Source: Microbacterium indicum DSM 19969 (lineage in GTDB: Bacteria > Actinomycetota > Actinomycetes > Actinomycetales > Microbacteriaceae). From it: 64,000 bases of DNA. Under the pieces are notes generated by a model. The model saw only the letters and a list, made by a program, of their open reading frames with translations, did not search any database and was not told the DNA's origin. A program made the position numbers and the translations under genes. Position 1 is the first letter of the stretch. Each line of letters starts with the position of its first letter. The stretch lies in NCBI RefSeq assembly GCF_000422385.1, contig NZ_AULR01000016.1, positions 1-64,000 of the forward strand. Direction: 5' to 3'. Shown here in pieces: positions 26,665 through 35,433 of the stretch.

Positions 26665-26747
26665 TCAGCGAGCCGTGTCCCTTTCGCCTAAGCACCTATG
26701 CGCATGCTTTTATGCCACCCTCGGGAAGCGGGCGGGCGCGCCGGCCG

Positions 26748-27977
26748 TCACTCGGACGAGCGCGCGCTCCAGGCGTCCCAGCGGTCCATGAGGTGCTCGA
26801 TCGCCGCGCGGAAGCGGGCGGTCGGCGCGCCGGGCGCCGTGTCGCCGAAGTACCGCTGCGACCAGTGCGCGAGCCGGCCCGTCGTCTCGGGGTCGCCGAG
26901 GACGCGCTCGATCTCGGGGATCACGTCGGCGGCCGCGTCGGCCGTGAGCCACTCGCACGCGCCGAGGTAGCCGCCGTCGTCGACCTGCGCCGCGGGGTCG
27001 GCCGGCCGTGTGACGAGCAGCGGCTTGCCGACGGCGAGGCGGTCGTACACCATGGCCGAGATGTCGACGATCGCGGCGTCGGCGGCCGCGAGCTGCCAGC
27101 CGAGCTCGGGGCCGTCGTCGTACACATGCCGGGCCTCGGGATCCGCGCGGTTCGCCGCCGCGATCGCGTGGACGATGCGCCGGTTCGCGTGGCCGAACTC
27201 GGCGTCGACGACGCCGCTTCGCGGGTGGGGGCGATAGATCACGCGGTAGCGCGGGTCGGCGAGCAGCCGCGCGACGAGCGCCTCCCCGTGCGTCGCGACC
27301 GACCCGTAGTGCGCGGCGGGCCTGTCGCCCTCCCACGTCGGGGCGTAGAGGACGACCGTGCGGTCGTCGTGGGCGAAGGGCGTCTCACCCGAGTAGTGAT
27401 CGGCCTGAGGACGGCCGATCTCGATCGCCTTCTCGTCGAGGTCGACGTCCCAGAGGGTGCGCTCCAGGCGGTCGCGCGCCGCCTGCCCCGCGATCAGCGC
27501 GAAGTCGTACGCCTTGATCTGGTTCGTCGTCATGTACATCTTGTCGGACTCGCCGTGGTTGATGAACACGTGCCAGCGCTCGCCGTAGCGGAACATCTGA
27601 AAGTTGCGGGTGTTCTGGTTCACGTAGAGCACGATCCGGATCGGCTGCGTGTCGAGGAACTGCTCGATCTTCCCGACCTGCGGCACGAACGCCACGGGCA
27701 GCTGACCGTCCTCGAGCAGCGCCTGCGCGCCCGTCGCGTTGCGCGCCATGACGACGACGGGCCAGCGCTCGGCCAGCTCGCGCAGCGGCGCGTACCACTG
27801 GCGCATCTGGTACATGTTCACGTCGCCGTCGGCGAAGTACACCGCGATGCGGAAGTGCTGCCGCGGCAGCGGCCCCTGCGCATGCGCCAGGTGCCTGACG
27901 GCGAGATGCGCGGTGCGCGAGTGCGCCGCCTTGCGTACGAGTGCTACGGCCTTCTTCGCGTCCCCCAGGAGTCCCAC
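26748..27977 (-). CDS. CDP-glycerol glycerophosphotransferase family protein
   Basis: 409 residues of GT-B-like fold. The N-terminal part has FRIAVYFADGDVNMYQMRQWY and NQNTRNFQMFRYGERWHVFINHGESDK. In this last block the HG dipeptide corresponds to the catalytic histidine segment of TagB/TagF enzymes. The second half has VVLYAPTWEGDRP, VIYRPHPRSG and AIVDISAMVYDRLAVGKP, equivalent to the D-x-S-s motif for CDP-glycerol. It is more divergent than the two paralogues further right (VDIS instead of TDYS, NHGES instead of WHGTP). It might transfer glycerol-phosphate or another CDP-polyol. The GTG start at 27975-27977 follows TAGCCT by 6 nt. It is divergent from the glycosyltransferase gene. Confidence 0.8.
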   Translation of the reverse strand: MGLLGDAKKAVALVRKAAHSRTAHLAVRHLAHAQGPLPRQHFRIAVYFADGDVNMYQMRQWYAPLRELAERWPVVVMARNATGAQALLEDGQLPVAFVPQVGKIEQFLDTQPIRIVLYVNQNTRNFQMFRYGERWHVFINHGESDKMYMTTNQIKAYDFALIAGQAARDRLERTLWDVDLDEKAIEIGRPQADHYSGETPFAHDDRTVVLYAPTWEGDRPAAHYGSVATHGEALVARLLADPRYRVIYRPHPRSGVVDAEFGHANRRIVHAIAAANRADPEARHVYDDGPELGWQLAAADAAIVDISAMVYDRLAVGKPLLVTRPADPAAQVDDGGYLGACEWLTADAAADVIPEIERVLGDPETTGRLAHWSQRYFGDTAPGAPTARFRAAIEHLMDRWDAWSARSSE

Positions 27978-27983
27978 CCGCCC

Positions 27984-27989
27984 AGGCTA
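27984..27989 (-). promoter_or_regulatory. -10 element of the left glycerophosphotransferase-like gene
   Basis: TAGCCT on the minus strand, 6 nt before the GTG start. Confidence 0.45.
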
Positions 27990-28028
27990 ACCAGGCATCC
28001 TGACGCGACCCCGTGGGATGATCGACGA

Positions 28029-29138
28029 ATGCGCAACGATCCCGGATCCATCCGCGCCGCCGCGGCCCGCCGGGACGCCCCGTCCGTCCCCCCGGGATCG
28101 GGCGTGTCGTTCGTCATGCCGGTCCTGAACGAGCGCGGATACCTCGAGCGCGCCGTCCGGTCGGCTCTCGTGCAGGAGGTCGACGGGCCCGTCGAGCTCG
28201 TCCTCGCCCTCGGCCCGTCGACGGACGGCACAACGGAGCTGGCCCGAGAGCTCGCGGCCGCCGACGACCGGATCGTGCTCGTCGACAACCCCGCGGCCGA
28301 TATCCCCGTCGGGCTCAACGCCGCGATCCGGGCGTCTGCTCACCCGACGATCGTGCGCGTCGACGCGCACTCCGAGCTCACGCCGGGCTACACGTCCCGC
28401 GCCCTCGCGACCCTCGACCGCACGCGGGCGGGCAACGTCGGCGGCGTCATGAACGCCGAGGGCACGGCCCCGTTCCAGCGCGCCGCCGCAGCCGCCTACA
28501 ACTCCCGCATCGGCCTCGGGGGCGGCGCCTATCACGGCGCGTCCGAGGAGTCCGAGGCCGAGTCGGCGTACCTCGGGGTCATGCGCCGCGCCGTGCTCGA
28601 CGAGGTCGGCCTCTTCGACGAGTCGATCCGCCGCGGCGAGGACTGGGAGCTCAACCTCCGGATCCGGCAAGCGGGGTACCGGGTCATGTTCGACCCCGAG
28701 CTCTCGGTGACCTACCGCCCGCGCGAGAGCTGGTCGCGCCTCGCGCAGCAGTTCCTCGCGACGGGCCGCTGGCGCGGCGAGCTCGTGCGCCGCTACGGGG
28801 CGCGCAACTCGCTGCGCTTCTTCGCCCCTCCCGCCCTCGTCGTCGTCGTCGCCGCGGCCGTGCTCGTCGGCGCCCTCCAGGCGCTCCGCGTCCTGCACGG
28901 CGTCGCGGCCCTCGTCGCCGGCGTCGTCTTCCTGCCGCTCGTCGCCTACGCGGGCGTCATCGCCGCCGCGGCGGCGACCCGGCGGGGCGCGTCGCTCGCC
29001 GATCGGCTCTGGACCCTCGCGGTCCTCCCGACGATGCACCTCGCGTGGGGCGCGGGATTCCTCGCGGGCGTCGCCCTCGGTGCGCGCGACGCCGTCGACA
29101 CCTCGCGGCTCTCGGGGCGCAACACCCCGCTCCCCTGA
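28029..29138 (+). CDS. glycosyltransferase family 2, membrane-linked
   Basis: 369 residues. The GT2 (GT-A fold) domain spans about 25-250: SFVMPVLNERGYLERAVRSA, the NAAIRASAHPTIVRVDAHSEL nucleotide/metal region (DAH in place of DxD), and the acceptor-side GGAYHGASEE and RRGEDWELNLRIRQAGY (ED acidic pair). Then come two or three C-terminal hydrophobic segments (about 270-345), similar to the ExoA/succinoglycan type. It probably adds a sugar to a lipid-linked intermediate on the cytoplasmic face. GATGAT ends 6 nt before the ATG and could be a degenerate -10 element. Confidence 0.88.
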   Translation: MRNDPGSIRAAAARRDAPSVPPGSGVSFVMPVLNERGYLERAVRSALVQEVDGPVELVLALGPSTDGTTELARELAAADDRIVLVDNPAADIPVGLNAAIRASAHPTIVRVDAHSELTPGYTSRALATLDRTRAGNVGGVMNAEGTAPFQRAAAAAYNSRIGLGGGAYHGASEESEAESAYLGVMRRAVLDEVGLFDESIRRGEDWELNLRIRQAGYRVMFDPELSVTYRPRESWSRLAQQFLATGRWRGELVRRYGARNSLRFFAPPALVVVVAAAVLVGALQALRVLHGVAALVAGVVFLPLVAYAGVIAAAAATRRGASLADRLWTLAVLPTMHLAWGAGFLAGVALGARDAVDTSRLSGRNTPLP

Positions 29139-29146
29139 GCCGGCGG

Positions 29147-30583
29147 TCAGCGGGCGACGAACCCCTGGTCGAGGAGGCGCGCGACGACCCGCTCGGCGGC
29201 GCGCCCGTCCTCGCGGCGGTTGAACCGCGCCCGCCACGACGCGTACCGGTCGGCGTAGGCCGACGGATCCGCGGCGAGCGCCGCCACGAGGTCCTCGTGC
29301 GTGCGCACGAGGGGCCCCGGCGCGCGCTCAGCGAGGTCGAAGTAGAAGCCGCGGAGCGCCCCGCGATAGTGCTCGAGGTCGGGCACGAGGAAGTACATCG
29401 GCTTGCCCGTGACGCTGAAGTCGAACATGACCGACGAGTAGTCGGTGATGAGGGCGTCGGCCGCCGCGAGCAGCCGCGAGGTGTCGGCGAACCCCGTCAC
29501 GTCGATGACGCGCGGCCCGTCGGCGTCGCGCCCGGGCTGCAGCGTGCGGCTGTGCCCGCGCACGAGCACGACGGATCCGGTCTCGGCCGCGAGGCGGGCC
29601 GGATCCACGAAGTCGACGATCTCGGACCGGTCGTCGCGCCACGTGGGGGCGTAGAGGAGGACCCGCTCGCCGGTGTCGATCCCGAGGCGCGCGCGGGTGC
29701 CGTCGTCGCGGCCCGACGCGAGGACGTCGTTGCGCGGGTAGCCCTCGATCCACACGGGGCGGCCGAGGAACGCGTACGCCCGCGACAGGGTGCGCGCGGC
29801 GTAGGGGTTCTGGGCGAGGAGCACGTCCCAGCGGCGCGACTCCTTGACGATGGCGCCCCAGCGGCGCGGGTCGAAGCCGCGGCGATGCAGCGCGAGGCGC
29901 TTGAGCGGCGTGCCGTGCCACGTCTGCAGCACGCGCTGGCCGCTGCGGCGCACGAACCGGCGGCGCAGCCAGTCGTTGACGACGAGCAGGCGGGCGGCAC
30001 CGCGTGCGTGCCACCACTCCTCGGTGCCCTCGACGACCGGGATCGCCCCGTGCGGCACCTCGACCGAGAGGTCGACGACGCTCCAGTAGCGCGTGACGGC
30101 GGGCGCGATGCGCGCGATCTCGCGGTCGATCGCGAGCGGGTTGTCGCCCGCGACCCGGCCGTAGAAGCTCTCGAAGAACACGGCGTTCTCGAGGGCGTCG
30201 GTCCGATCGGCGTACCTTCGCTCGAGCGCCGCGCGGCCGTCCGGCTGCTCGACGGCCGGGTCGACGGGCGGGCCGATCGTCACGTCCGACCCGTCCACGG
30301 CGACCCGCAGATCGTCGAGCAGGGTGAGCGGCGCGGATCCCGCGACCTCGGCGCCCGGGATCTCGATCCGATACGCCCCACTCGGCAGCGGCAGGTCGGC
30401 GCCGCCCCAGCGCGACACATGCAGCGGGAGGCGGGCCTTCCAGGTCCTGCCGCGCCCCGTGATCCGGGCCGCGACGCGGGCGCGGGATCCGACGAGCCAC
30501 GCCTCTGATGGGGCCGCCCCCTCCCCCGCGACGACGATCTCGCGGCGGGCGTCGTCGACGCCGTGCACCGTGACTGCGCTCAT
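29147..30583 (-). CDS. CDP-glycerol glycerophosphotransferase family protein (TagF-like)
   Basis: 478 residues. An N-terminal beta-rich domain of about 110 residues precedes the GT-B-like glycerophosphotransferase domain. The catalytic-histidine motif is TWHGTPLKRL (about 220-229). LLYAPTWRDD, VVLVRGHSRT and ITDYSSVMFDFSVTGKPM (about 375-392) match the CDP-glycerol-binding motifs of the TagB/TagF family. It should build or prime a poly(glycerol-phosphate)-like chain on the membrane. The ATG at 30583 overlaps the stop of its upstream paralogue by 4 nt (ATGA). It is convergent with the GT2 gene. Confidence 0.86.
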   Translation of the reverse strand: MSAVTVHGVDDARREIVVAGEGAAPSEAWLVGSRARVAARITGRGRTWKARLPLHVSRWGGADLPLPSGAYRIEIPGAEVAGSAPLTLLDDLRVAVDGSDVTIGPPVDPAVEQPDGRAALERRYADRTDALENAVFFESFYGRVAGDNPLAIDREIARIAPAVTRYWSVVDLSVEVPHGAIPVVEGTEEWWHARGAARLLVVNDWLRRRFVRRSGQRVLQTWHGTPLKRLALHRRGFDPRRWGAIVKESRRWDVLLAQNPYAARTLSRAYAFLGRPVWIEGYPRNDVLASGRDDGTRARLGIDTGERVLLYAPTWRDDRSEIVDFVDPARLAAETGSVVLVRGHSRTLQPGRDADGPRVIDVTGFADTSRLLAAADALITDYSSVMFDFSVTGKPMYFLVPDLEHYRGALRGFYFDLAERAPGPLVRTHEDLVAALAADPSAYADRYASWRARFNRREDGRAAERVVARLLDQGFVAR

Positions 30584-31827
30584 GCGGTGGGGGCCTTTCG
30601 GGTGCGGGCGAGGATCTCGTCGAGGACGCGGCGCGTGCTCCCGCCGTCGCGGAACGCGTGGACCCGCGCGCTGATCGCCCGGGAGTGCTCCGCGAGCCTC
30701 TCGCGCTCCTCATCCTGCCCGAGGAGCCGCTCGAGACGCGGCAGCAGCTCGCCCCATGTCGCCGACTGCTCGCCGCCCGTGACCTCGTCGTAGGTGCCGT
30801 AGAAGCCGCGGCTCTCGGCGTAGGACCGGACGTCGGGGGCGAGGAAGAGGGTGGGGAGCGGCACGAGGGATCCGTCGTACACGAGCGACGAGTAGTCGGT
30901 GATGAGGGCGTCGAAGGCGGGGAGCGCCGGCGTCACGTCGGGGACGAGGTCGGCGCCGAGCAGGACGACGCGCGGCGTCTCCTCGGGCGGCGCGTAGGCC
31001 CCCTCGCCGAGTCGGTGGGAGCGGACGACGAGCTGCGCGCCGTGGCGCGCGAGGAGGGCGTCGATCGCGCGCCACTCGTCGGGAGTCGGGACCGCGGGAT
31101 CCGCTTCGCCGTCGCGCCACGTGGGGGCGTAGAGCACGAGGCGGGCGTCCGGACGGATTCCCGGCTGCGCCTCCGCGACGAGCGCGCGGGCGCTCGCGCC
31201 GCGGTCGTCGGCAGATCCGCGGGCGAGGACGTCGACGCGCGGCTCCCCCGTCACGACGACCGATGCGTCGGGGATCCCGAACGCCGACTCCAGGCGGCCG
31301 CGCACGAGGTGCGACGCCGCCGGGATGAGCCCGATGCGGCGCGCGGATCGTCGATACGCCCAGGCGAGGAGCCCGCGCACGGCGCGCGACCCGGGCAGGA
31401 AGGCGCTGCGGACGAGGGCGGGCGCGTCGAGGCCGATGCGCTTGAGCGGGATGCCGTGCCAGAGCTGCGCCACGAAGGCCCCCGACACGGCGTAGGGGTT
31501 CACGTCGCCGAACCCGTGCGTCACGACCACGACGCGGGCGCGGGCCGTCGCCCAGAACCCGCGCCAGGACATCTTGGGGAGGGTCGGGATGCCGAGCGCC
31601 GCGGCGTCGCGCGCCTCGCGCTCGGTCGTCGCGAGCCAGACCGCGTCGATGCCGCGCTCGCGCGCCGCGTTCCACACCTCGAGGGCGCCGTCTGCGACGC
31701 CCGCGCCGCACCCGAAGACCCACAGCCGGCCCCTCGGGACGACGGCCGTCGCGACGCGGCCGAGCGCGTAAAGCGGGATCCGCGCGAGCTTGGCGGCGTT
31801 GCCTGATCCGAATGAGAACGACGCCAC
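30580..31827 (-). CDS. CDP-glycerol glycerophosphotransferase family protein (TagB-like)
   Basis: 415 residues with no separate N-terminal domain. Motifs are LWHGIPLKRIGLD (about 130-142), VLYAPTWRDGEAD, VVRSHRLGEG and LITDYSSLVYDGSLVPLP. The sequence is paralogous to the downstream 478-residue enzyme, with which it overlaps by 4 nt, so the two should act in sequence, one possibly adding the first glycerol-phosphate and the other extending. The GTG start at 31825-31827 lies inside the 3' arm of a perfect 12-bp hairpin whose loop holds the AGGA ribosome-binding motif, a configuration that may limit its translation. The HtrA gene ends 37 nt upstream. Confidence 0.85.
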   Translation of the reverse strand: MASFSFGSGNAAKLARIPLYALGRVATAVVPRGRLWVFGCGAGVADGALEVWNAARERGIDAVWLATTEREARDAAALGIPTLPKMSWRGFWATARARVVVVTHGFGDVNPYAVSGAFVAQLWHGIPLKRIGLDAPALVRSAFLPGSRAVRGLLAWAYRRSARRIGLIPAASHLVRGRLESAFGIPDASVVVTGEPRVDVLARGSADDRGASARALVAEAQPGIRPDARLVLYAPTWRDGEADPAVPTPDEWRAIDALLARHGAQLVVRSHRLGEGAYAPPEETPRVVLLGADLVPDVTPALPAFDALITDYSSLVYDGSLVPLPTLFLAPDVRSYAESRGFYGTYDEVTGGEQSATWGELLPRLERLLGQDEERERLAEHSRAISARVHAFRDGGSTRRVLDEILARTRKAPTA

Positions 31828-31850
31828 CCCGTGATCCTACGGGGTGGCGT
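31821..31850 (-). terminator. hairpin between the HtrA gene and the TagB-like gene, covering the start codon
   Basis: Perfect 12-bp inverted repeat (arms 31839-31850 and 31821-31832) with a 6-nt loop, AGGATC on the minus strand. It lies 13 nt past the HtrA stop, where a terminator is expected, but lacks a long T-run. The GTG start of the next gene is within the 3' arm and the AGGA of its ribosome-binding site is the loop. It may be a terminator, a translational control hairpin, or both. Confidence 0.6.
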
Positions 31851-31863
31851 CGTCGGGTTCGTC

Positions 31864-33276
31864 TCAGGACAGGGTGCCGAGGGTGACCGTCGTCTCCTGC
31901 TCCTTGCCGTTGCGCAGGTAGGTCACGGTCGCCTCGGATCCGCCCGCCGCGGCGCGCACCTGCGCCGTGAGGTCGATCGCGTCGTTGACGCGGACGCCGT
32001 TGAACTGCGTGATGACGTCGCCCTGCTCGAGGCCGGCCTTCGCCGCGGCCCCGTCGGACGGCACCTCGGCGAGGTACGCGCCCGTCGTCGTCGCACCCTG
32101 GACGCCGCTCGCGGGCTGCACGCTGGCGCCCAGGAGGCCGTGCGTCGCCGATCCGTCGGCGATGATCTCGTCCGAGACCCGCTTCGCGATGTCGGAGGGG
32201 ATCGCGAAGCCGAGTCCGATGGATCCGCCCTCCTCGCTCGACGAGGACGACGACGCGGTCGCGATGGCCACGTTGATCCCGATGAGCTTGCCGTCGGAGT
32301 CGAGCAGCGCGCCGCCCGAGTTGCCGGGGTTGATGGCCGCGTCGGTCTGGAGGACGGCGATCTTGATCGACTCGCTCGTCGTCTGCTGCTGCGACTGGTC
32401 CTGGCCGGGGATGTCGAAGAACCACGGCAGGTTGTCGCCGCTGTCGCTCGAGTCGCTTCCGTCGCCCGAGTCGGTCGACGAGTCGTCGGGGGCGGCGGAC
32501 GAGGCGATCTCGATCGACCGGTTGAGGTTCGAGAGCACGCCCGTCGTCACGGTGTTGTTGAGGCCCATGGGCGAGCCGATCGCGACGGTCGAGTCGCCGA
32601 CGTTGACCTTCGACGAGTCGGCGAACTCGATCGGCTGGAGCCCGCTCGCGCCGTCGAGCTGGATCACGGCGAGGTCGTACGTCGGGTCGGTGCCAACGAC
32701 GGTCGCGTCGTAGAGCGTGCCGTCCGACATCGTGACCCGGATCACGGGATCCGACACCGCGCCGCCGAGGGTGACGACGTGCGTGTTCGTGAGGACGTAG
32801 CCGTCGTCGCTCAGGACGACGCCCGATCCGCTGCCCGCCGTCTGGCCGTCGGCCGAGGAGACCTCGATCGAGACGACGCTCGGCATCGCCGAGGCCGCGA
32901 CCGCCGCCGTCTGGTTGATGTCGTCGGGGTTGTTGATCGTGATGCTCTGCGTGCCCGAGCCCGACGTCGCCGAGGACGACGAGGAGCCGCCGAAGACGCT
33001 GCCTCCGAGCCAGGCGCCGCCGAATCCGACGCCGCCGCCGATGAGCGCGGCCGCCAGGACGAGGGCCGTGACCTTGCCGCCGGTGAATCCCGTGCGCGGC
33101 TTCTTCGCCGGCACCGTGGCCGCCGGCGCCCACGCGTAGGTCGGCTCAGCCTGGGGCTGCGGGCCGTAGGCCGGCGGGTACGCCGCCGTCTGCTGCTGGT
33201 CCGCCCCCGCGCTCGCCGCCTCCGCCGCCGAACGCTCCGGAAGCGGAGGGATCGGTGTGGCGCTGTCGTTGCTCAT
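31864..33276 (-). CDS. HtrA-type trypsin-like serine protease with PDZ domain
   Basis: 470 residues. A cytoplasmic N-terminus of about 65 residues rich in Pro, Ala and Gln is followed by one transmembrane helix (about 67-90), a Ser-rich linker, the trypsin-like domain with triad H166 (NTHVVTL), D201 (YDLAVIQ) and S320 (PGNSGGAL), and a C-terminal PDZ domain (about 375-470). A Ser/Asp-rich insert lies near 262-300. The family degrades misfolded exported proteins or acts as a sensor protease outside the membrane. The ATG at 33274-33276 has AAGGAG 7 nt upstream; an upstream in-frame start at 33306 is less well supported. It is divergent from the aminotransferase gene. Confidence 0.94.
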   Translation of the reverse strand: MSNDSATPIPPLPERSAAEAASAGADQQQTAAYPPAYGPQPQAEPTYAWAPAATVPAKKPRTGFTGGKVTALVLAAALIGGGVGFGGAWLGGSVFGGSSSSSATSGSGTQSITINNPDDINQTAAVAASAMPSVVSIEVSSADGQTAGSGSGVVLSDDGYVLTNTHVVTLGGAVSDPVIRVTMSDGTLYDATVVGTDPTYDLAVIQLDGASGLQPIEFADSSKVNVGDSTVAIGSPMGLNNTVTTGVLSNLNRSIEIASSAAPDDSSTDSGDGSDSSDSGDNLPWFFDIPGQDQSQQQTTSESIKIAVLQTDAAINPGNSGGALLDSDGKLIGINVAIATASSSSSSEEGGSIGLGFAIPSDIAKRVSDEIIADGSATHGLLGASVQPASGVQGATTTGAYLAEVPSDGAAAKAGLEQGDVITQFNGVRVNDAIDLTAQVRAAAGGSEATVTYLRNGKEQETTVTLGTLS

Positions 33277-33370
33277 GAATGCTCCTTCTGCTGAGTCACG
33301 AGTCATCGTGCGCGCGAAATCTATGTCGACGCTATGACGAGGGTACGTCGCCGGTGTGAGGACGGGCCCC

Positions 33371-33376
33371 TATCGT
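33371..33376 (+). promoter_or_regulatory. -10 element of the aminotransferase gene (leaderless type)
   Basis: TATCGT, 7 nt before the ATG at 33384. A GAAGG in the 7-nt spacer is too close to act as a ribosome-binding site. Confidence 0.4.
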
Positions 33377-33383
33377 CGAAGGC

Positions 33384-34592
33384 ATGACGAACATCTCGGG
33401 CGCGTGGCGCCGGACGGCGGCGGGCGCGGGCCTCCTGGGCCCCGAGGGAGAGGTCTCCCCCACGATATTCGCCGAGATGTCGGCGCTCGCGGCGCGCACG
33501 GGGGCCGTCAACCTCGGGCAGGGATTCCCCGACGAGGACGGCCCCGCCGAGGTGCTCGTGGCGGCGCGGCGCGCGATCGCGGACGGCGCGAACCAGTACC
33601 CGCCCGGGCGCGGGATCCCGGGCCTCCTCGCGGCCGTGTCGGAGCACCAGTCGCGCTTCTACGGCCTGGGCTGGGATCCCGGGAGCGAGATCCTCGTGAC
33701 GGCGGGCGCGACGGAGGCGCTCGCGGCGACGCTTCTCGCCCTCATCGACGGGCCCGGCGACGAGGTCGTCGTGTTCGAGCCGTTCTACGACGCGTACGCG
33801 GCGGCCGTCGCGCTCGCGGGCGGAACCCTCGTCCCCGTGCCCCTCGCCTGGCCGGACTTCCAGCCCGACCTCGACGCCCTCGGCGACGCCGTGACCGACC
33901 GCACGCGGATCATCCTCGTCAACGACCCGCACAACCCGACGGGCGTCGTGTTCTCGGCCGAGACGCGCGAGCGGATCGTCGCTCTCGCCGAACGACACGA
34001 CGCGGTGATCGTGACCGACGAGGTCTACGAGCACCTCACCTTCGACGCCCCGCACGTCCCGATCGCGACGCTTCCGGGCGCCCGCGAGCGCACGGTGTCG
34101 ATCTCGTCGGCGGGCAAGACCTTCCGCACGACCGGCTGGAAGATCGGCTGGATCACGGCCCCCGCCGACCTCGTGACGGCGATCCTCACCGTCAAGCAGT
34201 TCCTGACATTCGTGAACGGCTCGCCGTTCCAGCCCGCGATCGCCGCCGGCCTGCGCCTCGGCGACGACTTCTTCTCGGGGATCCGCGAGGACATGCGCCG
34301 GAGGAAGGACGTGCTGGGAGCGGCCCTCGCGGCCGCGGGCTTCGCGGTGTCGCGTCCGGGAGGCGGATACTTCACGGTCGCCGACGCGGCGCCCCTCGGC
34401 GCCGACGACGCCGTGCGCTTCTGCCGCGAGCTGCCGGACCGCGCGGGCGTCGTCGGCGTCCCGCTCACGGCGTTCGCGACCGAGCCGCACCGTGGGGCCT
34501 ACGCGACGCTCGTGCGGTTCGCGGCGTGCAAGCGGATCTCGGTGCTCGAGGACGCCGCGGCGCGGCTTCAGTCGCTCGGCTCGACCCGGTAG
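33384..34592 (+). CDS. class I/II PLP-dependent aminotransferase (DapC-like)
   Basis: 402 residues, fold type I. LGQGFPDEDGP (44-54), NQYPPGRGIPGL (70-81), NDPHNPTGVVF (180-190), TDEVYEHLTF (211-220) and the PLP-lysine motif SSAGKTFRTTGWKIGW (K245) are present. This is the KAT/DapC/methionine-aminotransferase group. Likely candidates are N-succinyldiaminopimelate aminotransferase in lysine synthesis, or a kynurenine/glutamine-type transaminase; the substrate cannot be chosen from the sequence. Its 3' end overlaps the convergent amidase gene by 25 bp. Confidence 0.87.
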   Translation: MTNISGAWRRTAAGAGLLGPEGEVSPTIFAEMSALAARTGAVNLGQGFPDEDGPAEVLVAARRAIADGANQYPPGRGIPGLLAAVSEHQSRFYGLGWDPGSEILVTAGATEALAATLLALIDGPGDEVVVFEPFYDAYAAAVALAGGTLVPVPLAWPDFQPDLDALGDAVTDRTRIILVNDPHNPTGVVFSAETRERIVALAERHDAVIVTDEVYEHLTFDAPHVPIATLPGARERTVSISSAGKTFRTTGWKIGWITAPADLVTAILTVKQFLTFVNGSPFQPAIAAGLRLGDDFFSGIREDMRRRKDVLGAALAAAGFAVSRPGGGYFTVADAAPLGADDAVRFCRELPDRAGVVGVPLTAFATEPHRGAYATLVRFAACKRISVLEDAAARLQSLGSTR

Positions 34593-35374
34593 CGGCGCAG
34601 CGCGAGGGCGGGGTTCGCGGCGCGCACCTCGTCGATCCGCTCGCGCGAGGCCCAGGCCACGGCGACTCCCGTCTCGCCGCCGAGCCCCGCGAGCGTCGTG
34701 CCCCGGGGATCGATGACGGCCGAGAGCCCGACGCCGATCGGCGGGGCGTGGTCGGCCGCGGCGACGTAGACGGTGTTCTCGATCGCCCTGGCTGCGAGCA
34801 GCGTCTGCCAGTGGTGCTCCTTCTGCGGACCGCGCACCCACTCCGACGGCACGAGGATCGCGTCAGCCCCCGCGTCGACGAGCGTGCGCGCCACCTCGGG
34901 GAACCGCAGGTCGTAGCAGGTCATCATGCCGAGGCGCAGGCCGTCGACGTCGACGAGCTGCGGATCCCCGAGCGGCGTGCGCGCGAACCATTCGCTCTCG
35001 CGCTGGCCGAAGGCGTCGTACAGGTGCTGCTTCGGCGAGGTCGCGACGACGCCCGTCCCGTCGACGGCGACGACGACGTTGCGCACGAGCGGAGCCTCGG
35101 CGAGCGCCACGAGGCCCGCGACGACGACGACGCCGTGTTCGGCCGCGATCGCCCGCAGGCGGCGCGCGAAGGGCCCGTCGAGCTCCTCGGCGTTCTCCCG
35201 CATGCGCTCGTCGAAGGGCGCGACGAAGAAGCTCGCGTACTCGGGCGCGACGACGACGCGCGCGCCGCGCCCCGCCGCGTCGGCGGCGGCGCGCTCGATC
35301 GCGCGGAGGTTGGCGTCGCGATCGTCCGACGGGACGAACTGGGCGACCGCGATGCCGACGGGGGAAGCTGCCAT
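34568..35374 (-). CDS. carbon-nitrogen hydrolase (nitrilase superfamily)
   Basis: 268 residues. The catalytic triad of the nitrilase superfamily is complete: E45 (VAPEYASFF), K115 (SPKQHLYD) and C153 (MTCYDLRFPE). The length and overall pattern are of the omega-amidase/Nit type that deaminates 2-oxoglutaramate or N-carbamoyl compounds. The neighbouring aminotransferase makes an omega-amidase role attractive: glutamine- or methionine-type transaminases make the 2-oxo amides such enzymes hydrolyse. That link is inference. It is convergent with the aminotransferase with a 25-bp overlap. Confidence 0.88.
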   Translation of the reverse strand: MAASPVGIAVAQFVPSDDRDANLRAIERAAADAAGRGARVVVAPEYASFFVAPFDERMRENAEELDGPFARRLRAIAAEHGVVVVAGLVALAEAPLVRNVVVAVDGTGVVATSPKQHLYDAFGQRESEWFARTPLGDPQLVDVDGLRLGMMTCYDLRFPEVARTLVDAGADAILVPSEWVRGPQKEHHWQTLLAARAIENTVYVAAADHAPPIGVGLSAVIDPRGTTLAGLGGETGVAVAWASRERIDEVRAANPALALRRYRVEPSD

Positions 35375-35433
35375 CCCCCCATCGTGGCACGCGCTCAGCG
35401 ATCACTCAGACACTCCGAGAGGGGCGCCCCGAT

